A stretch of DNA of 28,485 nucleotides from Pyrenochaeta sp. MPI-SDFR-AT-0127. Its lineage: Eukaryota; Ascomycota; Dothideomycetes; Pleosporales; Cucurbitariaceae. The notes under the pieces are model-generated. The model did no database searches. It saw only the letters and a list, made by a program, of their open reading frames with translations, and was not told the origin of the DNA. A program made the translations under genes and the position numbers. Where the stretch lies: contig JAGTJM010000136.1 of assembly GCA_020747015.1 (NCBI GenBank), positions 1 to 28,485 on the forward strand. The letters run 5' to 3'. The first letter of the stretch is position 1, and each line of letters opens with the position of its first letter. Below are positions 18,830 through 28,485 of the stretch, piece by piece.

Positions 18830-21640
18830 TATATTCTCCACTATACTAAGGGATACTACAGCGCTGTCGTTTTCTTAGTAGAGGTTATAACCCTTCTCTA
18901 ACATCGTTACTATCTTCTACTATATATAATTCTTCCCTATCTCTATCCTCTTAAACCTAATCTTCTTTAAAATCTACCTAAGCAGGTAGCTTAAATAGAT
19001 TATTAACTTCCTCGTATAGTATTTAATCCTCTTCTAAGCTAGTCCTAGCTATACTAGAAGTCTCCTCTTTATCTATATTCCTATACTTTACTATAAGAAG
19101 TTACTAGATTGTTTAAGCAGATAGTCTATACCTCTAGTTACCTATAATATCCTTTATAACGTTAAAAACGCGTTTAACACCAACGCCTGCAATAGGAATT
19201 ACTAGAATATCCCTTACTACTATAGTAAGTTAGGGACAAGTAGTCTAATTTTCTTTCCACTAGGAAAGGATATTAAAACCTTAGTACTCTATAATAATAG
19301 GAGTATTTAGGTAGTCCTCCCCTTCCTACCTTATTACTCCTATATACTACTCACTATCCTAGGATACTATATTATAACTAAGACTACGGTCTAATTATAA
19401 TAGCGATTGCGATCTACTTAGTTATAATAGTAGAGCTAGCTGTTAGGACGGTGCCTATACTCCGATAGGTCCTATCCTGGAGGCATATGTTTATAGAGGG
19501 GCACTTTTGAGATAATAGAGGATAATAGGATCAGATTGTAGTCAAGACGAATCGCTACCCTCTGGTAGGATTCGGAAGGGGCATAAGTACCCCTTTACCC
19601 CGCATATGGGCCATAATGGCCCGAGGTCCGACAATCTGGCCGGGTATGGCCTGAACTGGCCCTGTCCCAGCCTATTGCGGGCAAAATACAGCCCGCGCTG
19701 ATTCCGTCAAGGCAGCTTGCCTGACACTAGCTTTCGAAACTACTTAGTACCCTAGGATCGTCTAGGGAGGAGACTATTAGTTAATAGGGTAATAGTAGTA
19801 TACTCTCTATTATTATATCGTTCGAGGTATTAGAGGAATTATTCGCGATAAGTAAACTTATTAGATAGGTCCTAGGTTTTATCCTATAGATAGTAGTTAG
19901 TGTGTGGCTATAATAATAGACTATAATTAATAGTACCTTATATATAGTAAGCTTCTATATAGGATCTAAAATCGTCGCATAGTTAAATAAGAAGCCCTAT
20001 TCTCTACTTATAACCCTATAATACTTGCTTAGCTTTACCTTACCTTTTATAGCTGCATTTTAAATAACTACTAGCTATATAGCTATCTTATCGTGCTTAA
20101 TATCTTCCTCTAGGTCTTAAGTTATAGTATTAAGGAAGTCGAATAGGCGGTTATACATAAGCCAAATATACTAGATCTAGGGTTACTAGGACTAGCTAAG
20201 CTATATAGTAGCGTCCTTAAACTTCTAGAGTATATTTATAATTAGCTCTAGGTAGTACTATTTACTATAGCTTAGTCGAAGCCGTTTAAGGTCGCGGAAA
20301 TCTACCTCAGCAGTACTATTATCTATAGAGATACTACTCGTGTTTACTACTATCTTCTGTGCGATTTCTTAATTAAGCTACTAGTTAATATAGTCTTAAA
20401 GCTTTAGCGCGCGTTCACACATATTAAAGGTTAAATTCTATCTAGTCTTTACATCTCGTATAATAGATAGGCGTTCCTTTGCTAGCAAGTATTCTTATAG
20501 GGTAGCGAACCGCTTATATTATTATAGTAATTAATTAATCGTAACATAGATTGCGCGAAGCTTTATCGTAGTTAGTATATAATAAAAGCCTATAATAAAG
20601 CCGAGCATACCTTACGGAGTGAATTAGGGATAGATATTAATACCTGTACATCACTAATATAACGTTTCTATAGAGTTAATAAGCTATTATCCTCGTTAGC
20701 TAGTATAAGCTTAAGGTATCTAATTATCTCCTGTATAATAAGGTTGATAACGTAGGCGAGGCATAGGATAGTATTTTCGTTTACCTTCTAGGTTATATCT
20801 TTCTTATATAGTACTCCTTTAACGCAAGTACGAAGTGTCCTATTATTTCCAGTATTATTAGCTATAATAGTAAGGAGACAGCCTTTAGTCTTTATAGTAG
20901 AGAGGATACGGAGTAACTCTAATACTATAGAAGTACTAGTATAGCTACCGTAGATAGGGATAAAATTAAGTAGCTTCTCCCTATATTACTAACTATTATT
21001 AATATAGTACGCTTTAATTACTAGAAAGCTAAGATAGTTATTTACTAACTATCTATTAAGTGCAATTGAAACCTTAGTCTTTTTACTAAGATTACTAAGC
21101 AATAACTCTTATATATACTAAAACTAATCCTTAAATATCTATATAACTTTACTCTATTTTAGTATATAAATACCTTAACGTAGAAATTATATAAACTAAT
21201 AAAAAGATACTTACTCTACTATACGGAAAGACTAGTTATTATCTATAATAACCTAAATAAGCTCTTCCTTAAATTATAATAGACTATATAGTAGTATAGT
21301 AGTTAACTAGGTTCTTAGCTAAAGTCGTTATTATGCCTATACTATTTATATAGGTGATTAAGCGTGTGCGTAAAATTGCGTCCTTTAATATTACGTAGAC
21401 TTAAGGTAATTAATTATATATTTCGTGCTAATTAAGCGAATTTATAGGTGTTAGAGTATAAGACTATACTATAAGCAGAATATAAAGGGATGTCTATTAG
21501 AAGATTATATAGCTTCGCTAAATTATAGCTATACTACGCCTATACGACTTATTAAGTTCTACCGCAGCTTATAGTTCCTAGGTATTAGTACCTATTTAGT
21601 CTTCTCCTACTAGTCTTACTACGCTAAAGGGGCTTCTTAG
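18830..21640 (-). pseudogene. hAT-family transposase, RIP-degraded and split by a solo LTR
   Basis: On the minus strand the hAT order can be followed despite many TAA/TAG stops. A degraded BED-finger-like region lies at about 21,400-21,530. Next come NNQSFRIVEQVSF (about 21,210-21,260), SIALNRQLVNNYLSFLVIKAYY around the first catalytic position (about 21,000-21,075), and TKGCLLTIIANNTGNNRTL (about 20,820-20,900, family form TTDNASNN, with Asp now Asn). ILCLAYVINLIIQ follows (family CLAHVINL, with His now Tyr). Near the C-terminus are WKENQTTCP (about 19,235-19,259) and IAGVGVKRVFNVIKDIIGN (about 19,140-19,195), the dimerisation-domain core of Ac-like transposases. The LTR at 19441-19726 interrupts it between the RNase H-like core and the dimerisation domain. 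Limits are approximate. It cannot be functional. Confidence 0.88.
19441..19726 (+). mobile_element. Solo LTR (286 bp) with 5-bp duplication CTAGC, free of RIP
   Basis: The element begins TGTTAGGACGGTGCC and ends GGCAGCTTGCCTGACA. CTAGC flanks it on both sides (19436-19440 and 19727-19731). Termini TGT..ACA and the 5-bp duplication identify an LTR left by recombination of a retrotransposon. It contains GC-rich words such as CATATGGGCCATAATGGCCC and has none of the TA saturation of the DNA on either side. The strand is undetermined; plus is given by convention. It sits within the decayed hAT transposase. Confidence 0.9.
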
Positions 21641-22029
21641 TTACTAAGGAGTTCCTCTAAGTTAATAGGTAGGCACTTAATAAGGTTAAGGATCCTCCTA
21701 GTCCCTCCTCTAATAATCTAAGGAGCACTAAAGTAGTAGGAGTAAAGTATAATTAGAAGACTTAGAAGCGGATCGATATTAGATATATTACTACACGCCT
21801 AATAAACTAGTGTAATAAATAGCTGTAATAAATAGGTTTAAAGATAATTCTGCGGAAAATTACTTATATACTATAAGAGTTTAATAATACCTATTATATT
21901 AAGCGTTCCCCCGTAATAATTAGCTATAATAATTGCTTTTACTTAGGGGGCTGCTAATTAGGAACCCTTAAGCGAGTTAGGCAAGTTTAATCCTAAGTAT
22001 AGACTAGTACCTAGTCTATATCCGTTATA

Positions 22030-23330
22030 TCTACGTTATTATCTTTAGCCTTACCCCTTATATTATTATCTAATTGGAGCTTATCTTTAGAATTACTCTT
22101 AATCTCCTTATCTCTAGAATCCTCGCTCTTAGTCTCCTTATCTCTAGAAACCTTACTCTTAAGCTTACTATCTAACTCTATAGTTACTATATACTACTCC
22201 TAAGTCTTATACTTATTCTCTTACCTATTAAGCTATTCTTTAATATTAGAGTTATTATCTACCTCTTCCTTATACTTATTATTATTATCGCCTTTTATAT
22301 ATAGGCGATAGGCTTTAAGAATAATATTATCGCTATTATAGGTAAACTCTAGTAGAGGAGTTAGCTCGCGTTCCCTATAGATATTAGTACTTAGCTATTA
22401 TAAAGGACTGTAATAATATACTACTACTCCTTATCTATAACTAGAGTAAGCTTATCTTAAGAGAGACTATTAATATAGGCCTACTATTCACCTATAATAT
22501 ATAAGTATAACGCTATAATAAACTTTAGTAATAACTTACGCTGCGCATCCTTATTCTAATTCTTATCTATCTTTAGTTCTAAGGCGCCCTCTTTATATAC
22601 CTTACGCATAAGTTTCTCTAGTACACTACCTAAGCTAAATAAACGTTAATCACCTCTATTAGAGTATATCTTACTACTCTTTTTTTCCTTCTCTTAAGGT
22701 AGCTTACTAAGGGCCTCTATATACTTCTTCTAGGTAATAGTCTTACAGATCTTACTCTATTTTATATAGACGGATTATAGCTTAGTCTCTAGCTACTCTC
22801 CTATATCTCTATTAGTAAAAAGCTATAATAACTTACTATAATAACTTACGACTCTATTAATAATTAAACCAATCTTATATAATATCCTCTAGCTTCTTTT
22901 CGAGTGCTACTTCTTAATCTATAGTAGATAGCGCTTAATAATAAGTATCCTTTAAAAGTCGCTTAGTAAGTGCGTATTTAGCAGCTTAATTAGAGGCTCT
23001 AGTATTATCGAGAGCTACCTACTTATAAGAACGCTAGCTGCCTTACCCACTAGTAAATTACTTAGGCGCTATTACTAAGCTCGCCCTTAAATATAGACTT
23101 AAAGTTTATTAGGCGGCCTTTACGAGATATAGCCTATCTACGTTAGGATATCTAGTATTCGGCCTCTTCCTACTTAGTTCCCTAGCCCTATATATATATT
23201 AGTATATACTATAATTATAGCGTATGATAATTATACTAGTTAGCTTAGCCTACTTAGCCTACTCAATCCTTCTAGGGTATTAAGTAAGATATTAGGAAAG
23301 AGAAGTTTATCTTCCTTAACCTCCTCTTGC
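22030..23330 (-). pseudogene. Second decayed long frame inside the hAT element, unknown family
   Basis: From about 23,330 down to 22,430 one minus-strand phase stays readable for some 300 codons if TAA/TAG are taken as former glutamine codons. It then shifts once and continues to about 22,030. Readable parts include KQEEVKEDKLLFPNILLNTL, LLSDF, SKICKTIT, RGD-RLFSLGSVLEKLMRKV and a Lys/Glu/Ser-rich tail with short repeats of the form SRDKETKSED and SRDKEIKSNS. The charged tail resembles intrinsically disordered nuclear proteins. I do not recognise a family. It lies upstream of the transposase on the same strand and could be an accessory protein of the element or captured sequence. Confidence 0.5.
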
Positions 23331-23859
23331 TTAATAGGTAGCGTATTAGGATCTATTACTACGATACTATAATATATAGCCGTAATAATTAATAGTTATT
23401 AGAGTATTATATAAGAAGTATCGAAGTTTTAAGATTAAAAAATTATAGATTTAGCTTTACCTAACCCTTTACCTTCACCTTCACCTAGAGTCGCTATATA
23501 AGCTAACTAGTAGGTAAGGTACTAACCCTAACGAAAAATTGCGATAATTATTATAGTTATTAATTATAGTATACGTAATTAGGAATAGCTGCGCGCGATA
23601 ATATAGGTGTAATAACGCTTTAGCTAGGCTCTAGAACTTATAAGGTAGAGGTAAAGGTAAGAGTACCTAAGTAAAAGACTTCCTACGCTATCTATAATAA
23701 ACTTCTATTAACTAAAGCCTCTATCTCGCTTATACCTATACTTATATATACGTTTATATATATAACTACCCTAATTTAATATTATAGTCTAATATAATAG
23801 CTTAATACTATAGCTTATATAAGGCTAGTAGTAATAACTTCCCGTAAGAGACCTCTATA

Positions 23860-24310
23860 AAAGGTAGTAAGACTAGTAGTAAGACTCTTAGTAAAGCCCC
23901 TCGTAAGGCTCTAGTTAAAAAGCTAGGTAAGGCTAGCTAAGGTACTAGGGAGAAGAGGCCCTATCACTTTAAAGTAGGTAGTAAGTTATTACGTCTACTT
24001 ATTATAGTTCTATCCTAATAAGATATATAGCGGTTACGCTCTAAGAGATCCGCTAATACTAGAAAAGTATAGATCTACTTCTACTTAAGCTCCCCTTTTC
24101 GCGTATAGTCGCGAGATTATAGCTAATATAACTAGTTATAGGGATATACGTATCTAACCTAGTACCCTAGAAGTACTTTAGGAGGTATATAAGGCTATAC
24201 TTACTAGGTATATAGAGGGTATTTATTATAGTTCTTTATAATAGCTATATACTAATACTAATAGATTATAATATAAACGCTATCTATACTAAGAGGGTTA
24301 TAATTTAGGT
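23860..24310 (+). pseudogene. Histone H3-like gene relic inside the hAT element
   Basis: Plus-strand relic of a core histone H3-fold protein. The tail reads SKAPRKALVKK (23890 onward), matching the first H3 signature (KAPRK-L), followed by a KRPYHFK match to the H3 KKPHRFRPG region. In another phase, from about 24,024, VTL-EIR-Y-KSIDLLLL and KLPFSRIV (dashes are stops at former Gln codons) match the alpha-N and alpha-1 helices. A third phase from 24,112 gives REIIANITSYRDIRI, then STLEVL-EVYKAILTRYIE, matching loop 1 and alpha-2. The loop-1 part appears two residues longer than canonical H3, a feature common in centromeric H3 variants. Two or more frameshifts and several stops make it dead. 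It lies within 0.5 kb of the hAT right end, on the strand opposite the transposase. Identity as an H3 relative is strong; whether CenH3 or a divergent H3 is open. Confidence 0.75.
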
Positions 24311-24597
24311 TAAGGATTCCTAGCTAGCTAAGCACTACTATAATAAATATTAGGTAATAGCACTAAATACCCGCTTTTCTTATTATTAATACTATTAATT
24401 AGTACTATAACTAGTCTATAAGAGGAGGTAGGGTAGTATAGGTTTATTTAGCTTAAGATCTAAGTTAGTAGGTATTATACTACTTAGATATAATTAATCG
24501 AAAAGTTTAAGCACTATAATAATTTATTATAATAAATTCCCTAATTACGTAATGCTAAGTGGCTAGCTTATAGAAAATATAAAGAATTTACTTTCTA

Positions 24598-24770
24598 ATA
24601 CCTAAACTAAACCTAGCTATATACCTAACCCTAACCTAGACCTAACCTATAGTTAGTGCGACCTAACCTAAACCTAACCTAAGCTTAGACTATAAAATAT
24701 AGGTAGGGGTATAGGTTAGGTCTAGGTATTATATAAGGCAACCCAACCCTAACCCAACCTATACCTATCG
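24598..24770 (-). repeat. Right subterminal array of the hAT element (inverted relative to left)
   Basis: Irregular CCTAACC, CCTAGACCTAACC and CCCAACCCTAACCC units, the inverted counterpart of 18510-18675. Both arrays share a TCGCAC/GTGCGA word. Confidence 0.8.
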
Positions 24771-24790
24771 GCCACCCTACTATTACCTAC

Positions 24791-24945
24791 TAGTCCTTAT
24801 CTTTCCCTTTATAGTATTAGGTTACATACCTTTACTATTTATTATCTCTATTTCTAAGATAGTAGAAATACTTATTACTATTAATTACTACTCCTTATCT
24901 TTCCTTTTATAGTATTAAGTTATACGCTATTATTATTTATTATTA
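24791..24945 (+). repeat. Tandem direct duplication, period about 98 bp
   Basis: TCCTTATCTTTCCCTTTATAG at 24794 recurs as TCCTTATCTTTCCTTTTATAG at 24892, each followed by TATTA(G/A)GTTA. About 55 bp is shared. It lies just outside the hAT target duplication. Confidence 0.6.
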
Positions 24946-24959
24946 AAAGGGGTTTAGTA

Positions 24960-25766
24960 TCCTTAGTAGAGTAGCTATAATATAAAGTAGCTAGTATTAC
25001 TAAGGAGTTCTTTCTTAGTAAGCTTCTAGTTAGAGCTAAAAGAGATAGATAAGTTAGTTAAAGTAGTTCTAAGTACTAAATAGTAGTATTTAATAATATC
25101 TTAAGGTTAATTATAATATATTATAAGGGTATATTACTCTTATCTATATACTTAGATAGTCCTATAGTTCCTATAGTATTCTAGGAGATCTTATATAGAA
25201 TCCTATAGTATTTTATAGTACTTTATTCCTATAATATAGGATCTCTAGGACTATATAACTTTATAGGGTATATATTATTACTAGCCTAAGTTTAGGCCTC
25301 GCCTAATACCTATATCTCTTCTACCTTTCTACTTATAAGCGCCTATAGCCCTTATTATAGGTTCTTAATACTATCTCCCTCCTTCTTATCTTTATATCCT
25401 TATAAACTAATAATAAGTTCTAAGAGTACCTAATATTATTATACTACTAGTAACTATATAAACGCTATTAGTTAGCTTACTATAGTTTCTTATAAGTATT
25501 ATATAAAGAAGAATCTAGAGTATTATATATCTTTATTAAAGAAGGAATATAGAAACTATTATTAAAATAAGGTTATAAAGTATAAGCTAGTTAATATACT
25601 AATTCCTAACTTTACTAAGCTAGATAATAAGATTATATAACTAGAGAGTTAGGAGGTTAAGGCTAATAAGGTAGAAGAGGCTATACTTAACACTCTTCTA
25701 GCTACTTATATAAAAAAGAATTATTTATAAAAATAAAAGAAATTACTATAATATTGTAGGGTGTAA
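24960..25766 (+). pseudogene. Decayed long frame, unknown family
   Basis: One plus-strand phase reads through for about 260 codons with interruptions almost only at TAA/TAG, compatible with former glutamines. It ends at the TAA at 25764-25766. Readable pieces are TKEFFLSKLLVRAKRDR, SPIVPIVF, PYYRFLILSPSFLSLYPYK and a charged C-terminus (VKANKVEEAILNTLLATYIK, then KK-YL-K-KKLL) that suggests a coiled coil. It is probably the gene of another RIP-inactivated repeat; I cannot place it. Confidence 0.4.
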
Positions 25767-25802
25767 ACAGGTGTTTGGGGTTTAGGTTAGGGCTAGAATT
25801 TT

Positions 25803-25990
25803 TGCCTCTAGGGGTGAAACCTCTTCTAACAGTAAGTTTAACGAGTAGAAATTCTTACCCCTAGGGGTGAAACCTCTTATAATAATAAGTTTAATAAGTA
25901 GAAATTCTTACCCCTAGGGGTGAAACCTATTACAGCGATAAGTTTAATAAGTAGAAGTTCTTACCCTAGAGGTAGAACCTCTTATAACGG
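25803..25990 (+). repeat. Tandem repeat, unit about 53 bp, ~3.5 copies
   Basis: The unit is built on a CCCCTAGGGG palindrome followed by TGAAACCTCTTATAA and AGTTTAATAAGTAGAAATTC. Copies start at about 25,807, 25,861, 25,914 and 25,965; the last is diverged. Isolated CCCCTAGGGG-like words recur near 26,081 and 26,139. Confidence 0.8.
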
Positions 25991-26459
25991 TAAGAAAATT
26001 AATAGTAAGAAAAGGTAGGTATATAGTCGCATTCCTATAGCCTTACAACTTAGTATAGCGTATAATAGCTAAGGTCGTTTACCCCTAGGGGCTAAACTAG
26101 CCTAACTAAGATTCGTTAGGTTACGTCCGGTCCTTTACACCTAGGGGTAAGATGCGCTATTAGTATAAAGCCCGCTCTCCTAAATTATATCGCCTTATCC
26201 TCTTAGAACACTAATAATAAAGCGTAAATCTAACTCTTAACCTACAAAGTTAGTAAAATAACCCTAAATTGGCGAAAATAATTCTACGCGAAGTAGGCCG
26301 CTATCCACCTTTTAAGACGTTAAATCTACACGTATTTAAGCTAAGCTATATCATTTAGTAACTATATAATTTCCTATTAATACGCTTATACTAACCTAGA
26401 GCATTAGTACGAATAGACCTATAGACTATAAATATATCTAAACGTTATATCGCATATTT

Positions 26460-28485
26460 ATATAAAATAGCGGAGTTAAACGTAAATCGTAGGATAATCG
26501 TCTTCTAGTCTTATATACACGGCAAGAGGTAGAGAGGATAATAAGTTACCTTAAAGAGAAAGAATTAAACTAAGATAGTATAGGCTTAGTAATATTAGAA
26601 TAGCCTTTATTTAACGACTGGATATTAGTAAATAGAGGAATAGCTAAACTTATAGCTGGTTAATATCGCGCAGATACCTTAAGGGAATACGTACGCTAGA
26701 CGGGTTCTAGTAATAAAGAATTATAGTAGGTCTGCGACATCTATAATAAAGGTATATATTCTACCTAGCTTACTCTATTTATATAAGTACTAATATAAAG
26801 TAGATACTTTACCCTACAACCTTAATATAAAGCTTCGAGTAAACTAACGTGACCTAATATTATAAGATACCTACGGTTAAATATAGAGATAATTGGCTAC
26901 AATATCTACTATAGACGATAGCCTATTTTAAGGAACTAACTCTTAGATAGAGCATAAGATACTTAAGGCCCTTAAGCTTAGTAGCCTAGTTAAGTTTCCT
27001 ATCCGTTAACTAGTCACGCTTTGGAAGAATACTAATTGGAGGTCTATAATTATACGCTAGTATAAGACTACGCTTAGTTAAGCTATATTTATAATCTTAA
27101 CGTAGGAGTAGATAGTAAGCTATAGAATAGATGATATAAGTCTCTAAAATAATGCGTATATATATAATATACTAAGTATAGAGTCTCTAGTATTGGTTTG
27201 CTACCTTTAACTATGTACTTAATATTATTTTATAACTATCTAATAGTAACCCTAAATGTGTTACTACTACTAACTAGATTAAGCTAGTAGATCTTCCGCG
27301 AGACCGTACGATTAAAAACGTGCGGGAGCTATTCTACCTAAGCTAAGAGAGTAGCTATAATATTAATTACTTAGGAAGCTAGAGAGATAGCTTCTTAGCT
27401 ATACTTAATAGCGACGCTTATCACTACGCCTACGACCTTATAGCTTTTGCCGCGGATATTTCGTTTCTAGATGTGCATACGCTCCTTAAAACTATAAAAG
27501 AGGATAGAAGAATTATAATATAAGTCCTGTCTTATATAGTACTATAGCTAAACTCTAATCCTACTAAGGTTAGTGATTATAAGAATAATAAGCCTTCTCT
27601 TTAAAAAGACTTCCTTCTAGCTTTAAAGAATTACTAGGGCGAGTAAGTAGAAAAATAATTAGTTATTCTTAAACGCAACGTGTTAGATTTTATAAGGGGA
27701 TATATTACCTAATTTAAGGACCCTGCGACCAAGGCCTATCTTAATTAGTTTCTAGCTAATAGTAGTAATTATTACTTAAGGCGATTTATAAACGAGCCTT
27801 AGAGGAGTTTACTAAGTATTATCTATAATACCGTAGGCCTAAGCTTCCTAAGCTAAGAATTCCTCTCCTTTAGCCCTCGCGATTGCGATAAAGCTGCCCC
27901 TAGGGCCGGATCTACTATCGCAAAAGCTATATATGCGTTGATAGATCGCGTACCTAAAGTAATACGGAACCCTACTCTTAATAGTGAATAGGCGCTTAGC
28001 GTACTACGTTCTAAGCTCAGTTTATTAGTAGAGGAGTAGGTAGCTTAGTATTCCTAAGATATGTTTAATGCGCAATTAGATAGAGATATAACGCTATAGT
28101 TAGTATCTTCAGAGTAGTCGGCGCGTGATGAGTACGAGAACTAGGCGAGTCTATCCTAATTGGTAGTAGATTTTAAATAAGAGAACTATGAATAATTACC
28201 CTCGCCTACCGTAGCGCGCTCTATATATCCTCCTGCTATTTCCCCTATTAATAGAGCTGCGAGTCTATATAGGGTAGGAGAGGACGCGGATAGGCGTAGC
28301 TAAAATCGCGATAGTAAGTGTTAAGAAAGGATGTAAGAGTAAGAGAATATAGGTTACGAAGGGGCTATAACTGCCGTAGCCGTTCTAAGTATATAAACTT
28401 TCGCGAAATTACGCTAAAGACCTAATAGGAATGAGGAAATTATACTGCTAAAGGAAACCTAAGCCTTAACTCGTGCCCTTCTACT
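26460..28485 (+). pseudogene. Decayed >2 kb frame running off the right edge, unknown family
   Basis: A plus-strand phase from about 26,460 to 27,240 reads RLLVLYTRQEVERIISYLKE, then FNDWILVNRGIAKLIAG, YRADTLREYVR and YNKGIYST. A second phase from about 27,285 to the edge reads VDLPRDRTIKNVRELFYLS, LAILNSDAYHYAYDLIAFAA, then a stretch with RVPKVIRNPTLNSE and PSPTVARSIYPPAISPINRA. Nearly all interruptions are TAA or TAG, consistent with former glutamine codons. The composition is clearly protein-like. I considered a Starship-type tyrosine recombinase (DUF3435) but could not see its catalytic residues. The gene is likely part of a large mobile element continuing to the right. Confidence 0.5.

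Larger units (their letters stand above)
18480..24779 (-). mobile_element. Large (6.3 kb) hAT transposon with exact 8-bp target duplication CTATTACC
   Basis: The left end begins TAGGCTGGTCGATGGGTATA. The right end, read inward on the minus strand, begins TAGGGTGGCCGATAGGTATA, matching 17 of 20. CTATTACC lies immediately outside both ends (18472-18479 and 24780-24787); an 8-bp duplication and a YAGGG-type terminus are hallmarks of hAT elements. Subterminal arrays of GGTTAGG-like words (18510-18675, and reversed at 24598-24770) are expected transposase-binding regions. Inside are a decayed hAT transposase, a second decayed frame and an H3-like relic. Subtracting the nested LTR and its extra 5-bp duplication leaves about 6.0 kb, about twice the size of a simple hAT element. 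RIP has inactivated all its genes. Confidence 0.92.
18351..28485. other. RIP-degraded, TA-rich repeat compartment
   Basis: From about 18,360 to the end the DNA is dominated by TA, CTA and TAG words and has no open frame of normal gene length. Decayed frames become readable when TAA and TAG are read as former glutamine codons and TAG as former tryptophan. This is what CpA to TpA mutation by RIP produces. The 286-bp insert at 19441-19726 is the only stretch with ordinary base composition. Confidence 0.9.

Noticed and set aside
26460..28485. Starship captain (DUF3435 tyrosine recombinase)
   Set aside because: Size and setting would fit, but I could not find the catalytic Arg-His-Arg-Tyr pattern or recognisable DUF3435 segments.
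1..28485. tRNA, rRNA and CRISPR arrays
   Set aside because: None were seen by eye on either strand; a tRNAscan-type search was not possible.

Overview
The window reads as nuclear DNA of a filamentous ascomycete (Pezizomycotina). The grounds are Zn2Cys6 transcription-factor genes with 46-102 bp GT..AG introns and CTRAC-type branch sites, a fungal Rhodopsin-domain membrane protein, a product-template (PT) domain of a non-reducing polyketide synthase, Fot1/pogo and hAT transposons, and a strong signature of repeat-induced point mutation (RIP: C to T and G to A, with glutamine and tryptophan codons turned into stops). The class or species cannot be fixed from the sequence alone.

The window has two compartments. 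Positions 1 to about 18,360 are gene-bearing and of mixed composition. They hold a PT-domain fragment of a polyketide synthase (minus, broken by a frameshift and running off the left edge), an intact Zn2Cys6 regulator (4036-5891, plus), a RIP-damaged but structurally complete 1.7 kb Fot1/pogo element (6706-8407), an intact hotdog thioesterase (8635-9300, minus), an intact three-exon seven-helix Rhodopsin-domain protein (10636-11813, minus), a partial broken copy of the Zn2Cys6 regulator (about 13,482-13,800), a Cmr1/Pig1-like melanin-type regulator whose DNA-binding half is intact and whose C-terminal half is broken (15464 to about 17,416, plus), and the tail of a second Fot1-type element (17592 to about 18,150). 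Small LTR-like repeats are scattered between them. The PT fragment, the Cmr1-like pseudogene and the duplicated regulator piece suggest a decayed secondary-metabolite region kept beside two or three working genes.

From about 18,360 to the end the DNA is extremely rich in TA and has almost no open reading frames. It is a graveyard of RIP-degraded elements. The best-defined object is a 6.3 kb hAT transposon at 18480-24779, with an exact 8-bp target duplication (CTATTACC) on both sides, matching terminal repeats that begin TAGGSTGG, and subterminal arrays of GGTTAGG-like words. Inside it are a decayed hAT transposase (minus), a second long decayed frame of unknown function (minus), and, next to the right end (plus), a decayed histone H3-like sequence that keeps both H3 signature regions (KAPRK-L and LPFSRIV/REI). 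A 286-bp solo LTR with a 5-bp duplication (CTAGC) sits inside the hAT transposase. It is GC-rich and shows no RIP, so it arrived after the host element had been mutated. To the right are a 53-bp tandem repeat and two further decayed long frames, one of which runs off the right edge.
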